Shown here one piece after another: positions 52,318 to 61,991 of a DNA stretch of 64,000 bases; the stretch's first letter is position 1, and the number at the start of each line of letters is the position of its first letter. The notes below the pieces were generated by a model, which saw nothing but the letters and a program-made list of their open reading frames with translations, searched no databases and was not told the DNA's origin. The position numbers and the translations under genes were made by a program. The DNA is taken from the NCBI GenBank assembly GCA_946481315.1, contig CAMLMH010000001.1, positions 186,001-250,000 on the forward strand. The letters run 5' to 3'. The stretch comes from an uncultured Bacteriovorax sp. GTDB lineage: Bacteria > Bdellovibrionota > Bacteriovoracia > Bacteriovoracales > Bacteriovoracaceae.

Positions 52318-52743
52318 ATGCTTAAGGAATTCAAACAATTTGCAGTTAAGGGAAACGTGGTCGATCTGGCCGTCGGGGTGATCATTGGAGCTGCTTTTGG
52401 CAATATTGTTAAGTCACTGGTTGATGACATTATCATGCCTCCCATTGGCTTTATTATGGGGAATGTGGATTTTCAAAACCTCTTCATTGTTATTAAAAGT
52501 GGTGTGAAAAATCCCGGTCCTTATGAAACACTGAAAGAAGCAACGGAAGCCGGAGCGGTCATGATTAAATACGGAACATTTGCCAATACGGTGGTGAGTT
52601 TTTTAATAGTTTCGTTTGCTGTTTTTGTGCTCGTTCAGCAACTGATGAAGTTACAGAAGTCGACGCCGGTGCCTAATCCGCCGCCAACTCCTGATCAGAA
52701 ATTATTAACTGAAATCAGAGATCTCTTAAAGGAACGTTTTTAA
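52318..52743 (+). CDS. mscL: Large-conductance mechanosensitive channel
   Basis: 141 aa with two transmembrane helices (~17-42, ~78-102). The N-terminal [27 protein letters not shown] and the loop region are textbook MscL, which opens under hypo-osmotic stress in the inner membrane. AGGAGAATCAA precedes the ATG. It is transcribed alone. Confidence 0.96.
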   Translation: MLKEFKQFAVKGNVVDLAVGVIIGAAFGNIVKSLVDDIIMPPIGFIMGNVDFQNLFIVIKSGVKNPGPYETLKEATEAGAVMIKYGTFANTVVSFLIVSFAVFVLVQQLMKLQKSTPVPNPPPTPDQKLLTEIRDLLKERF

Positions 52744-52756
52744 TACTAATTACTGA

Positions 52757-53044
52757 TTAATTTATTGTTTCTTCAATAATCAGTTCCAAAGCTTCTTCGC
52801 TTGAAATATTTTCAGTTTTTTGAAGATCACTGATCTTTTGCTGAAGAAGGACGGATAAATTACCAGTCAGATTATATTCTTCCAGATCTGCTATTACAGC
52901 TGCAGACTGGGCTTCAGCTTGCTTACATCCACTAATGGCCACACATCCGGATACAATTGAACTAACTGCTGTCGCATTAAAGACCTCTGCAGCGTAAATA
53001 TTAGATGCAAAAATTAGCAGTGTTACAATGATTGTCTTTTTCAT
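52757..53044 (-). CDS. Small secreted protein, unknown
   Basis: About 95 aa with a signal peptide (cleavage near IYA-AEV), then two cysteines (SGCVAISGCKQ) and an acidic helical tail. No family recognised. ATG 53044 with GAGGAG upstream is chosen over 53059. Confidence 0.7.
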   Translation of the reverse strand: MKKTIIVTLLIFASNIYAAEVFNATAVSSIVSGCVAISGCKQAEAQSAAVIADLEEYNLTGNLSVLLQQKISDLQKTENISSEEALELIIEETIN

Positions 53045-53116
53045 TTTTAAGCTCCTCAAAAGTTCTTTTTGAAAAGCTTAAATGAAAATAGATAATTTCG
53101 AAGTGTTTTGAAAAAG

Positions 53117-54223
53117 TTACAATAGACTGTCTAAATTTAAGTCAATGATCATTAGTTGGTTGGTTTCATCATTCAGCGGAGTTTTCCCCGTCTTGAAATC
53201 GGTAGCTCCTTCAATTTGGAAATCATTGTCATATGTTAATGCTATTCCGCGACCGGGAATGTAAGCCAGACCTTCGATTTTTTCTTTCGATTTAAAATCT
53301 GTCTTGGCGAGATCGGCAATAAGCGTTTTTTTGACTGGCTGATCGGATAGACCGATTTCAATCAGATAAACTGCTTTTTGAGCCATATCGTCGCTTCGGC
53401 CGTTTTGCTCGATGACCAGCAGTTTGTTATCTTTTAAATGAACAGCGTCGCCAATTTTATCGTTCCCTTTTTCAAAGACGTAGTGATACTCAGCGCTGGT
53501 ACGGGAATCATTAAGATCTATTTCAACAATCAGCGAGTAATTAACATCTTTTGAGATGGGACTTTGCAGGAATCCATAAAGTTTGGAACCGTTCTTGGCA
53601 ATGGCCTCGAAGCCACGATTGGGCCGGCGATATTTGTACTGACGGGGGATCTCATTGTCCGGGGTCAGGCGGCGTTGAAGTTTTCCTGTCCCGTCAAAAT
53701 AAGCGAGAGATGGAGCGTATTCTTCAGCAACCCACCAGCCCCCTTCATCTGAAGGAACGAATCCCTCCGTGTCCATTCCGTCGGGATCAATGGAATTGAT
53801 AAGGCCGAAGATGTCCAGAGGATTTTCTTCGGATCTGGTGTTGGGAAGACCGCTGAGTTTTCCGGCCTTCCCTTTATTGAGTGCGAGCATATTGATAATA
53901 TTCATCGTTCCGGTTTTTTCATTAATACTAAAAGTAATGATGGAAGGAGAGTATTCCGGAATTAAAAAAGGCCGGTCATTATTTTGGGTTGGGCTGTTGG
54001 GACCGCGGTCGGTGATAGTCTGAAACTGGAGCTCATCGCCCTGATTGCCAATGAATGCTAGACCGGAGAAACCTCCAAGTTTAATTTCGTCACCGGACAA
54101 TGTTTTCCCAATTACCGGAGGTGCCTCCATCGTAAAAACACGAGTGCGGGTCAAAGTAATTTTAGGAGCCGAAGAACATCCGGTAACCGTTATCAAAAAA
54201 AACATTGCGAAGATTTTTTTCAT
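53117..54223 (-). CDS. Phytase-like esterase domain lipoprotein
   Basis: About 368 aa. Lipobox TGCS (Cys ~15) is followed by the 'esterase-like activity of phytase' beta-propeller fold (~40-365): FSGLAFIG, DRGPNS, MDTEGFVPSDEGGWWVAEEYAPS and RPNRGFEAIA are the family signature. Phosphatase or esterase function has been seen in relatives, with substrate unassigned. ATG 54223 has GGGAAA upstream; the frame upstream of it is not used. Confidence 0.82.
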   Translation of the reverse strand: MKKIFAMFFLITVTGCSSAPKITLTRTRVFTMEAPPVIGKTLSGDEIKLGGFSGLAFIGNQGDELQFQTITDRGPNSPTQNNDRPFLIPEYSPSIITFSINEKTGTMNIINMLALNKGKAGKLSGLPNTRSEENPLDIFGLINSIDPDGMDTEGFVPSDEGGWWVAEEYAPSLAYFDGTGKLQRRLTPDNEIPRQYKYRRPNRGFEAIAKNGSKLYGFLQSPISKDVNYSLIVEIDLNDSRTSAEYHYVFEKGNDKIGDAVHLKDNKLLVIEQNGRSDDMAQKAVYLIEIGLSDQPVKKTLIADLAKTDFKSKEKIEGLAYIPGRGIALTYDNDFQIEGATDFKTGKTPLNDETNQLMIIDLNLDSLL

Positions 54224-54284
54224 TATATTTCCCATAAAAGAATGAGCTTTAACGATAGCTGATGATGAGTTCTTTATCAAAGCC

Positions 54285-54316
54285 GCCCCTACGATTTTTG
54301 ATAGGGGCATTTTTTC
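54285..54316 (+). terminator. Orphan rho-independent terminator
   Basis: Stem GCCCCTA (54285-54291) with TAGGGGC (54302-54308), then A and six T. Oriented + but no + gene precedes it after the convergent lipoprotein start at 54223; a small transcript may end here. Confidence 0.7.
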
Positions 54317-54381
54317 TTTGACATCTGGTTTTCATTGCCTGAACATTTTAGATAAGTATCAAAAAAAAGAGGGAGTGATTC

Positions 54382-55155
54382 ATGGAAGTTATCACGATCG
54401 GCAATAACAAAGGTGGCGTTGGTAAAACAATGCAGTGCTACCAATTAGCTTGTTATCTCGCCAACAAAGGCAATAAAGTTCTGGTCATCGACCTGGACTC
54501 TCAGGCCAATTTAAGTTCAACATTTGGTGTGCAAATCCAGCGCACATTAGTTCCTGAGTGGCTTATCGGCGACGTGGGAATTGAAGACGTCATTGTTTCT
54601 CCGGAAATGTCAGGCAAGCTTTATAAAAACATCAAGCTTATTCCGGCCAGTAGACATCTTTCCAACCTTTCAAAACTTCTGATCCTTTCAGAAGGAGAAA
54701 TCCGAAAAGAAGCGGGAAGAAAAGAGCGTCTTTTAAGAAAGCGTCTGCAGGATGCCAAGCTGGAATTTGATTACGTCATTATCGATACTCCTCCAATGTT
54801 AGGAGATGAGTTGATCATGTCACTTGTCGCTTCTAACCGCGTTCTTATTCCGACTCAGGCCCAGGATTATTCAATCGATGGTCTGGAAGAGTTAATGGAC
54901 ACGTTTGAGATCATTAAAGAAACGGAAAATCCAGGACTGGAATTTTCAATAATCCCATCAATGGTTAACCCACGCCGAAAAATTGAAAAAGTTCGTATGG
55001 AAGAACTGGCTCAGTCTTTTCATATCACACCGATGGTAAGAAACATGGTTCAGCTGCAGGAGTCGATCTCCACCAGAAGACCGGTTTGTATCATGGGGGC
55101 GAAGTCAGCCGGACGTCGTGACTATGAAGAGCTGTGGAAAGCATTGAATCTCTAA
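54382..55155 (+). CDS. parA: Chromosome partitioning ATPase ParA
   Basis: 257 aa deviant Walker A ATPase (KGGVGKT ~10-16), with VIDLDSQANLSS and VIIDTPPM for Walker B and switch II. It moves ParB-bound origin DNA. GGGAGTG lies before the ATG. ParB follows after 54 bp. No parS was found within the window by eye. It may be chromosomal or plasmid-derived; the chromosomal setting favours the former. Confidence 0.9.
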   Translation: MEVITIGNNKGGVGKTMQCYQLACYLANKGNKVLVIDLDSQANLSSTFGVQIQRTLVPEWLIGDVGIEDVIVSPEMSGKLYKNIKLIPASRHLSNLSKLLILSEGEIRKEAGRKERLLRKRLQDAKLEFDYVIIDTPPMLGDELIMSLVASNRVLIPTQAQDYSIDGLEELMDTFEIIKETENPGLEFSIIPSMVNPRRKIEKVRMEELAQSFHITPMVRNMVQLQESISTRRPVCIMGAKSAGRRDYEELWKALNL

Positions 55156-55209
55156 TTTTTAATTTTTAATTTTGCTTCATTATAATCCCAAGGATGTGGA
55201 GAATAAAAT

Positions 55210-56091
55210 ATGTCTAAGACATTTGCCGCGCGTGTATCAAAAAAAGAGCGTACAACTATAGACCTGTCTGAAAAAGTAGGTCGGGATATTTTTAAAGTTT
55301 CTGATGATCGTCTACTTCAGGGAGCTAAACTCACTGAAATTCAAATTAAAGAAATCGTCGTTAAAGAACAGGTTCGTACAAAATTCAATGATGATTCCAT
55401 CAAAGATTTAGCTAAGAACATTGAAGTGAACGGATTGATTCAGCCACTGGTTCTGCATCAGGATAAAAACGGTAAATATCGCCTGATTTGTGGTGAGCGC
55501 CGTTATCGCGCTCTTTCCTATAACAAAGCAGTAAGTGCACCTTGTTTCGTTCTGGAAAATAAAACTGAAGAAGAATTAATGGCCATTCAGTTTTCAGAGA
55601 ACTCCAGCCGTGAAGAACTGCACTACGTGGATAAAGCAGATGGTATTTTAAATTACCAGATTGCCACTGAAGCCAGTGAGAGAAAAATTCAGGCAGCATT
55701 GGGTATTTCCAAGTCAGAAGTTCACCGTTCTCTTTTAATTGCCAAAATGCCTCGCAATTTAAAAGAAGCAGCGAAAAAGTATGACATTGAAAAATACGTG
55801 TTGCTTGAATGGGATGCGCTTCCAAAAAGTCCCACAAAAAATGATATTGAAAAGAAAATCTTAGCAGGAGAAATCACAAAGCGTGCTGAGTTAGCCCGGA
55901 TCATTAAGGGCGGCGGATTAGTTAAGGCTGGCCGAAAGACTCCTCTGAAGGCAGCACTTCCAAAAGGAATAAGCGCTAACGCTTTTCTTAAGGCCATGAG
56001 CTCAAAAACCAAGGATCTGAACCTGGACAAAAAAACCCAGGAATTACTGCGGACTTTAGTAGAAGAAACCAAAGAGATCCTGGATCAGTAA
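55210..56091 (+). CDS. parB: ParB-family partition protein
   Basis: 293 aa. The ParB/Noc N-terminal box (IQPLVLHQ, GERRYRAL ~97-104) is the CTP-binding core; the ENSSREELHYVDKADGI segment and a KorB-like HTH (~160-180) follow. It binds parS and clamps around DNA. The C-terminal dimer tail is Lys-rich. TGTGGAG precedes ATG 55210. Confidence 0.9.
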   Translation: MSKTFAARVSKKERTTIDLSEKVGRDIFKVSDDRLLQGAKLTEIQIKEIVVKEQVRTKFNDDSIKDLAKNIEVNGLIQPLVLHQDKNGKYRLICGERRYRALSYNKAVSAPCFVLENKTEEELMAIQFSENSSREELHYVDKADGILNYQIATEASERKIQAALGISKSEVHRSLLIAKMPRNLKEAAKKYDIEKYVLLEWDALPKSPTKNDIEKKILAGEITKRAELARIIKGGGLVKAGRKTPLKAALPKGISANAFLKAMSSKTKDLNLDKKTQELLRTLVEETKEILDQ

Positions 56092-56124
56092 TAAACTCAC
56101 GGAAATTCCCGAAATCTATTACCT

Positions 56125-56157
56125 GAAAGTGCGGCATTTGCCGCACTTTCTTTATTT
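56125..56157 (+). terminator. Strong rho-independent terminator after parB
   Basis: Perfect 11-bp stem (56125-56135 with 56140-56150), loop ATTT, then TTTATTT. It ends the parAB transcript. Confidence 0.88.
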
Positions 56158-56229
56158 ACTACTTTGGCATCACACTTGCGATTAATCATAAGTAATAGAC
56201 CTAAACGTTCTTTGAACAAGGCACAACTT

Positions 56230-57039
56230 ATGAAAATGACTAACTGTAAAGCTTCTGGAATTAATGAAAAATGTCGAAAGTTTAGACAGCTGTCAATGTT
56301 CACATTTTTTACAATTCTAAGCCTCAATGTCGGGGCTGAACCCGTACAGAATGTTTCCCGTCATCCGGCTGCAGTGGAAGAAGAAGTATTAACAGTTCCA
56401 TTTGAAAAAGAAGTCCCGACTGTGGAATTTCTTTTTGCTGAAGATGATGCCGGTATTATGAAAGAAATGAAAGCAACAGTTGCTCAGTGGGAACGTACTG
56501 AAGAGTTTGCCAGTATCTGGGATCTGGAATCAACAAATCTATACAATACTCCGGATAGTTCGGATAAGGCGAGGTACCTCACTAAACGTTTATTTCGATA
56601 CGCTGATAAACGTTTTTCCGGTGAAATGAAGAAGGCAGAAAGCGGGTCGACTCTGCATAAAATGAGTAAAGTGGAACGCAACCTGCGCCCCAACGCTTCG
56701 GTGCCTGTAAATAAATATATAGCTATTAAGTTCAAAGCGCGTGTTCTGCAGGGAAAAGCTATCGTTGAAGTCCGCAACCCATGGGTGGATACTAACGCCA
56801 CGATTGCGGCAAATGGACAGGCCAAGGTTTCTGCCAAAAAAGACTTTAAAGAAATCGGCTTAACTTCAGGAGCTGAATTCAATATCAGCGATTCTGAATG
56901 GATTGCTTATGTCGATCAGGCCATCAGTGAAAACATTAAGGCGCGTGTTTCTTCAACTCAAGAAAGTAGCGAAGGAATATTCTCAAATGACGCAGATGCA
57001 AGGGCCGAAATCAACGCAAGTTTCCCTTTTAATCTGTAA
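56230..57039 (+). CDS. Secreted protein, unknown
   Basis: About 269 aa with a hydrophobic N-terminal segment (~22-36, cleavage near GAEP). The mature part is acidic with helices near ~90-150 and a beta-rich C-terminal half. No family recognised. ATG 56230 has AAGG about 9 bases upstream; the longer frame start (56164) lies in untranslated sequence near the terminator. Possible periplasmic or cell-surface protein. Confidence 0.65.
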   Translation: MKMTNCKASGINEKCRKFRQLSMFTFFTILSLNVGAEPVQNVSRHPAAVEEEVLTVPFEKEVPTVEFLFAEDDAGIMKEMKATVAQWERTEEFASIWDLESTNLYNTPDSSDKARYLTKRLFRYADKRFSGEMKKAESGSTLHKMSKVERNLRPNASVPVNKYIAIKFKARVLQGKAIVEVRNPWVDTNATIAANGQAKVSAKKDFKEIGLTSGAEFNISDSEWIAYVDQAISENIKARVSSTQESSEGIFSNDADARAEINASFPFNL

Positions 57040-57076
57040 AGATTGAGGGAGGAACCCTAGTCATCATTTAAAATAA

Positions 57077-57086
57077 AGAGTACTCT
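57077..57086. repeat. Palindrome AGAGTACTCT upstream of gdhA
   Basis: A perfect 10-bp palindrome 36 bp before the gdhA start. Weak operator candidate only. Confidence 0.3.
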
Positions 57087-57121
57087 CTACAGCACTTATT
57101 GTTATGAATCGGAGGTCGTAG

Positions 57122-58381
57122 ATGAGTCTGTTTGACAGTCCTTTATTTCAGGATGCTATTAAGCAATTAGAGGACGCTTCTCGCATTATGGGTTTAGACC
57201 CAAACGTTGCTGAAAGATTAAAATACCCAAAAAGAGCCTTACAAGTTTCTGTTCCAATTCGTTGTGACGATGGGACAGTTAAAGTATTCATGGGCTACCG
57301 AGTTCAACACAACCTTTCTCTAGGCCCAGGTAAAGGTGGAATTCGTTTTCACCCAGGTGTAGACCTTTCTGAGACCGCAGGTCTAGCAATGCTAATGACA
57401 TTTAAATGTGCCCTTGTTGGTCTTCCATACGGTGGAGCAAAAGGTGGGATTTGTGTTGATCCAACACAATTATCTCGTCAAGAGCTGCAAGCACTTACTC
57501 GCCGTTATGCAACTGAAATTAACATGATCATCGGCCCTCAAGTTGATATTCCAGCTCCAGATATTGGAACTGACGGACAAACTATGGCGTGGTTCATGGA
57601 CACATATTCACAAATTAAAGGTTACACAGTTCCGGCGGTGGTAACTGGTAAACCAATTGAGATCGGTGGATCACTTGGACGTGCTGAATCGACAGGTAAA
57701 GGAGTTGCCTTCTGTGTAAACTTCGCTGCTGAACGAATCGGTATGACAATCAACCAAAACACGACTGTTGCAATCCACGGTTTCGGTAAAGTTGCGATCC
57801 CGGCTGCATACGATCTAAAAGCTCAGGGAGCAAAAATCGTAGCCGTATCAGATATCTCTGGTGGTGTTTACGATCCAAACGGACTCGACATTGAAAAATG
57901 TGAGAAGTGGGTAAAAGAAAACCGCGTTTTAAAAGGAATGCCGGGAACCACACACATCACAAACGAAGAGCTATTCGGTCTGAACGTAGACGTTCTGATC
58001 CCGGCAGCTATCGATGGTGTTATCACTAAAGACAACGCCCACAATGTAAAAGCAAAAATCATCGCTGAAGGTGCCAACGGTCCACTTACAAAAGAAGCTG
58101 TTGATATCGTCACTGAAAAAGGTGCTTTCCTTATTCCGGACATTCTTTGTAATGCTGGTGGGGTTGTTGTTTCTTACTTTGAATGGGTTCAGGGTCTTCA
58201 GTCATTCTTCTGGGATGTTGATGATATCAATAAGAAGCTTCACACAACACTTAAAAACGCTTTTGAAAACGTTTACATTACTTCAAAAGAGTTTAACGTT
58301 AACATGAAGTCAGCGGCATTAATCGCTGCTATCAGACGTCTGGAAAAAGCAATGAAGCTTCGTGGTCTTTGGCCATCTTAG
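57122..58381 (+). CDS. gdhA: Glutamate dehydrogenase
   Basis: 419 aa Glu/Leu/Phe/Val dehydrogenase. The catalytic Lys is in PYGGAKGGI (~104-112), and the NAD(P) fold includes AIHGFGKVAIPAA (~217-229). It interconverts glutamate and 2-oxoglutarate plus ammonia. GGAGG precedes the ATG. Codon choice is more uniform than in its neighbours (many AAC, GGT, CGT), as in highly expressed genes. It is followed by a UUCG terminator. Confidence 0.95.
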   Translation: MSLFDSPLFQDAIKQLEDASRIMGLDPNVAERLKYPKRALQVSVPIRCDDGTVKVFMGYRVQHNLSLGPGKGGIRFHPGVDLSETAGLAMLMTFKCALVGLPYGGAKGGICVDPTQLSRQELQALTRRYATEINMIIGPQVDIPAPDIGTDGQTMAWFMDTYSQIKGYTVPAVVTGKPIEIGGSLGRAESTGKGVAFCVNFAAERIGMTINQNTTVAIHGFGKVAIPAAYDLKAQGAKIVAVSDISGGVYDPNGLDIEKCEKWVKENRVLKGMPGTTHITNEELFGLNVDVLIPAAIDGVITKDNAHNVKAKIIAEGANGPLTKEAVDIVTEKGAFLIPDILCNAGGVVVSYFEWVQGLQSFFWDVDDINKKLHTTLKNAFENVYITSKEFNVNMKSAALIAAIRRLEKAMKLRGLWPS

Positions 58382-58408
58382 GTTACATTTTTTTATAGAA
58401 TTTAACAG

Positions 58409-58436
58409 AAGCCACCTTCGGGTGGCTTTTTTTTTG
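58409..58436 (+). terminator. Rho-independent terminator with UUCG tetraloop
   Basis: Stem AAGCCACC (58409-58416) with GGTGGCTT (58421-58428), loop TTCG, then T-run. It ends the gdhA transcript. Confidence 0.9.
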
Positions 58437-58461
58437 TCAATTTTTCTAAATGCTCTATACT
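58434..58461 (+). promoter_or_regulatory. Promoter for a leaderless transcript
   Basis: TTGTCA (58434-58439), 16-base spacer, TATACT (58456-58461), ending 6 bases before ATG 58468. It overlaps the T-run of the gdhA terminator. Confidence 0.7.
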
Positions 58462-58467
58462 TTAGAC

Positions 58468-58941
58468 ATGAAGTTTATAATTTTATTTTTTCTTGCTTCT
58501 AATCTCCAGGCAGCACTCATTAAAAATGAGGTGACCAGTATGCGTTCAAAAAGTTTTTCTCTCGTCAGTGTTTGTCAGGAGATGAACGGAAAGCACGCTG
58601 AACTAATTTCAGGTCATACAATGAATGAGGTTGATTGCATGGGAAAAATTACCAACGGCACCGATTTCTGTCTGAAGATTTTAGGAAAAGAATCAAAATA
58701 TATTCGAGCTGAGGTGATGGAACAGACAAAAAATTTGCTTTGTTTCACTGGCGAAGCTGTCAGCTTAAGTATTAGTTGTGAGGGTAGTCACACAAAGTTT
58801 TGTCTTAATGCCAAGGTCAGTTGTTCGGAACTTAGAACTAAATACGCTTACTCTCTAGATCTGGCCCATCAGTCTGTTGTGGATAAAACCCTTAACTGCC
58901 ATTTTGTATCGGCAGAAGAAAATCCGCTGGATGAACTCTAG
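58468..58941 (+). CDS. Secreted cysteine-rich protein, unknown
   Basis: About 157 aa with a signal peptide (cleavage after LQA). The mature part has eight or more cysteines spread along its length, suggesting a disulfide-stabilised periplasmic or secreted protein. No family recognised. It begins at a leaderless promoter without a Shine-Dalgarno and ends 3 bp from the convergent aspA stop. Confidence 0.72.
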   Translation: MKFIILFFLASNLQAALIKNEVTSMRSKSFSLVSVCQEMNGKHAELISGHTMNEVDCMGKITNGTDFCLKILGKESKYIRAEVMEQTKNLLCFTGEAVSLSISCEGSHTKFCLNAKVSCSELRTKYAYSLDLAHQSVVDKTLNCHFVSAEENPLDEL

Positions 58942-58944
58942 GTT

Positions 58945-60363
58945 TTAGTATTTATGACCGTAGTATTCCGGATTCAGCAGATTCTCTACTGAGAAGATGC
59001 GGTCAAGATCCGCCTGAGTTAATAATCCTTTTTCCAGAACAATTGCACTGACACTTTTTCCGGTCACAATACTTTCTTTTCCGATTTTATCACACATTTC
59101 GTGGCCCAAGAGTGGATCGAGGAAAGTGACGATGGCCACTGAATTTAAAACATTGTTACGGCAAATATCCGGATTGGCAGTAATGCCATCGATACATTTG
59201 TCCTTTAAATTTTTTGCTGCATTTTCCAGCAATTCGAGAGATTCAAATAGAGATGAAGCAATCACCGGTTCCATAACGTTCAGTTGAAGCTGTCCTGCTT
59301 CTGCGGCCATGGTGACGGTGAGATCGTTGCCGATGATCTTAAAACACACCTGATTTACAACTTCAGGAATGACTGGATTCACTTTTGCCGGCATGATACT
59401 TGATCCCGCTTGCAAAGCAGGGAGATTGATCTCGCGTAAACCTGCTCGCGGTCCCGAACTTAATAACCGTAAATCATTGCAGATCTTGGAGAGTTTAACG
59501 GCCGTTCTCTTCAGAGCGCCGGAAATCATGACATAGGCTCCGCAATCTGAAGTAGCCTCAATCAAATCTTCCGACAAAACGAAATCATGTCCGGTGACCT
59601 CGCGTAATTTTGCAACAGCTAGTGGAGCATACTCTCTGGGGGCATTGATGCCTGTGCCGATTGCAGTAGCGCCAAGGTTTACTTCCAGCAAAAGCTCTTT
59701 GAGTTGTTTATGCAGTTTAATGTCTTCACGAATTAATGTTGCGAATGCGTGAAACTCTTGCCCTAGTGACATTGGAACAGCATCCTGAAGTTGGGTTCGG
59801 CCCATTTTAAGGACTGACTTGAACTCAACAGCTTTTCGTTCGAAAGCCGCAGACAATTCTTCCAGGGTTCCGATTAAAACGATGAGATGTTTATAAAGCG
59901 CCACTCTGAAAGCCGTGGGATAAGCATCATTAGTCGACTGACATTTGTTTACGTGATCGTTGGGGTGAACATATTCATATTCACCTTTATTTTTATGAAT
60001 TAGTTCCAGCGCAATATTGGCAATGACTTCATTTGCATTCATATTGACTGAAGTACCGGCGCCACCTTGATAAATATCGCTGGGGAACTGATCCAGGCAT
60101 TTATTATGCTTGATGATCTGATCACAGGCTTCCACAATAACTTTGGCTACATCTGCAGGAATAGTCCCCAGTTCACCGTTAGCTAGGGCACAGGCTTTTT
60201 TTGTTAATGCCAGGGCCTTAACCATTATTTTATTGTCGCTGATTTTGTGGCCGGATATTTTGAAATTGTCCATAGCACGAAGAGTGTGAATCCCATAATA
60301 AGCTTCGGCCGGTACTTCCAGGGTGCCTAGCAAATCGCGTTCTAATCGTGTTTTATTTGTCAT
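58945..60363 (-). CDS. aspA: Aspartate ammonia-lyase
   Basis: About 472 aa. The fumarase/aspartase signature [11 protein letters not shown] (~320-330) includes the catalytic Ser loop, with [13 protein letters not shown] and [12 protein letters not shown] blocks typical of AspA. It converts aspartate to fumarate and ammonia. ATG 60363 with GAGGA upstream is preferred over the in-frame ATG 60369. With GdhA it supplies nitrogen and TCA carbon from amino acids. Confidence 0.93.
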   Translation of the reverse strand: MTNKTRLERDLLGTLEVPAEAYYGIHTLRAMDNFKISGHKISDNKIMVKALALTKKACALANGELGTIPADVAKVIVEACDQIIKHNKCLDQFPSDIYQGGAGTSVNMNANEVIANIALELIHKNKGEYEYVHPNDHVNKCQSTNDAYPTAFRVALYKHLIVLIGTLEELSAAFERKAVEFKSVLKMGRTQLQDAVPMSLGQEFHAFATLIREDIKLHKQLKELLLEVNLGATAIGTGINAPREYAPLAVAKLREVTGHDFVLSEDLIEATSDCGAYVMISGALKRTAVKLSKICNDLRLLSSGPRAGLREINLPALQAGSSIMPAKVNPVIPEVVNQVCFKIIGNDLTVTMAAEAGQLQLNVMEPVIASSLFESLELLENAAKNLKDKCIDGITANPDICRNNVLNSVAIVTFLDPLLGHEMCDKIGKESIVTGKSVSAIVLEKGLLTQADLDRIFSVENLLNPEYYGHKY

Positions 60364-60483
60364 GTTCATCCTCAGATTTTGAGAGGTTTTTTAATTTTAG
60401 TTCAATATTTTAAGGACTAAGAATGTTCCGACTTTATCTCTTTTGCAAGGGGAGAGGCGCCAGAAAATACAATGGGGGGTCCG

Positions 60484-61002
60484 ATGAACATGCGTACAAA
60501 AAGCCTTTATCCCTTTGGGGGTACCCACTATCCTGTCGATATTTTCGGTTATGCCTCTAACGGCATACCGGGAATTGAGATAGTGGGTATGGGCAAATAT
60601 TCGCGTTCAATGAAGGAAAAATTCGTCTACCTGTCACGGGAAAAAAAACTAAAATTTCCCCTAAAACGCTTCGTTTTATGTGTTGAAGGTGAACTGGAGA
60701 GTAAAAAATTTAAACAGGAAGAATATCGATATCTGGAATTACCTTTATTGCTGATGTTGTGGAGCCTGACGGGACATTTGCCACTTGGAAAACTGGAAGA
60801 TTGTTTCGCTGCCGGAAAAATTTCCATTGAAGGTCAGGTGAGTGCGCTTTTTCTTTCAGAAAGAGAGCAGGCACAACTGAATGATATTTTCAATCTGGAT
60901 GAAGATCAGGCGCTAAAAATCATTGCTCCCGGTTCAATGGCCATTCATGAAGATTTTTATCATCTTCCGGTGGAAGGTTTAATGGATTCTCTGCTTGCTT
61001 AA
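60484..61002 (+). CDS. Standalone ChlI/ComM N-terminal-like domain protein
   Basis: About 172 aa. The VDIFGYASNGIPGIEIVGMGKYSRSMKEKF...LPLLLMLWSL...GKISIEGQVSAL pattern matches the N-terminal domain of ComM/YifB Mg-chelatase-like proteins (lobed fold before the AAA ring), but the AAA ATPase and C-terminal parts are missing. It is not a fragment at a frameshift: a stop follows naturally and no downstream ATPase remains. A lone regulatory partner or degenerate remnant is possible. ATG 60484 has a G-rich stretch upstream; ATG 60472 is an alternative. Confidence 0.68.
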   Translation: MNMRTKSLYPFGGTHYPVDIFGYASNGIPGIEIVGMGKYSRSMKEKFVYLSREKKLKFPLKRFVLCVEGELESKKFKQEEYRYLELPLLLMLWSLTGHLPLGKLEDCFAAGKISIEGQVSALFLSEREQAQLNDIFNLDEDQALKIIAPGSMAIHEDFYHLPVEGLMDSLLA

Positions 61003-61982
61003 ATAGACAATGAATTCAGTAAATCAACTTCGCTGATATCATATTCATTTTTTTTGCGCAGACAATTTTTCAAATCGGTCATAACGACCTTTCCTTCCAG
61101 GTAAGCCGCCGCTTTAGCCGTTTCACCTTTAATCAAGCTCAACACAGCGAGATTTCCCATTTGCGAGGCAATCAGACGATCAGTAGGAGTGGGATTTCCT
61201 CCTCGTTGAATATGTCCTAAAATACAAACGTGAGCATCCAGTTTGAATTTTTCCTTAAGATTCTTCTGAATAATATATCCAATCCCTTCTTTTTCACCTT
61301 CAGCGGCAATAATAATGGATGAAGTCTTTCCTCTTTTTATCCCGCGGGCAATGTCATTGGAAATTTTATTGTAATCAATCTCAGCAGTCGGAAGAACAAC
61401 GTTTTCTGCCCCAGTGCAAATGCCCACTTTAAGCGCAATGGCCGGTGATCGACGTCCCATTACTTCTACTATGAACGTCCGGGCATGGGAATTGGCCGTG
61501 TCGCGGATTTTATCAACAGCATCAACAGCATTCTGAACTGCCGTATCAAACCCAATTGTATAATCAGTTCCACTTATATCATTATCAATGGTGCCCGGAA
61601 TTCCCACCACGGCAATGTTATGTTCCAGGTAAAGTGCCATAGCACCGTTATAAGAGCCGTCTCCGCCAATGACGATCAAAGCCTCAATTCCGTTTTGCTT
61701 GAGGATTTCAGCGGCTCTCTTACGTCCCTCAGGTGTTTTGAATTCCGGACTACGCGAAGTCTGCAGGATTGTTCCGCCATGTTGTAATATATTTCCTACA
61801 GAGGATACGTCCAGCAGCCGCATATTGTTTTCCAGTAATCCGGAATAACCTTTCTGAATCCCCATGACTTCCAGGCCTTCACCAATCGCAGTACGGACCA
61901 CTGCCCTGATTGCGCAGTTCATACCAGGTGAATCTCCACCGCTGCATAGAATTCCAATTCTTTTAATTTTAGCTTTTGCCAT
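60999..61982 (-). CDS. pfkA: 6-phosphofructokinase
   Basis: 327 aa ATP-type PFK. GGDSPGMNCAIRAVVR (~14), GGDGSYNGA (~104-112) and GIPGTIDNDI (~126) hold the ATP and metal residues; the Gly in GGDGS is the ATP-specific form. It phosphorylates fructose-6-phosphate. It overlaps the ComM-like stop by 4 bp and follows GpmI by 9 bp. Confidence 0.94.
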   Translation of the reverse strand: MAKAKIKRIGILCSGGDSPGMNCAIRAVVRTAIGEGLEVMGIQKGYSGLLENNMRLLDVSSVGNILQHGGTILQTSRSPEFKTPEGRKRAAEILKQNGIEALIVIGGDGSYNGAMALYLEHNIAVVGIPGTIDNDISGTDYTIGFDTAVQNAVDAVDKIRDTANSHARTFIVEVMGRRSPAIALKVGICTGAENVVLPTAEIDYNKISNDIARGIKRGKTSSIIIAAEGEKEGIGYIIQKNLKEKFKLDAHVCILGHIQRGGNPTPTDRLIASQMGNLAVLSLIKGETAKAAAYLEGKVVMTDLKNCLRKKNEYDISEVDLLNSLSI

Positions 61983-61991
61983 ATGATGATC

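Noticed and set aside
55412..55837. Long antisense ORF within parB
   Set aside because: It is the shadow of a conserved ParB gene, with no start signal and no family likeness.
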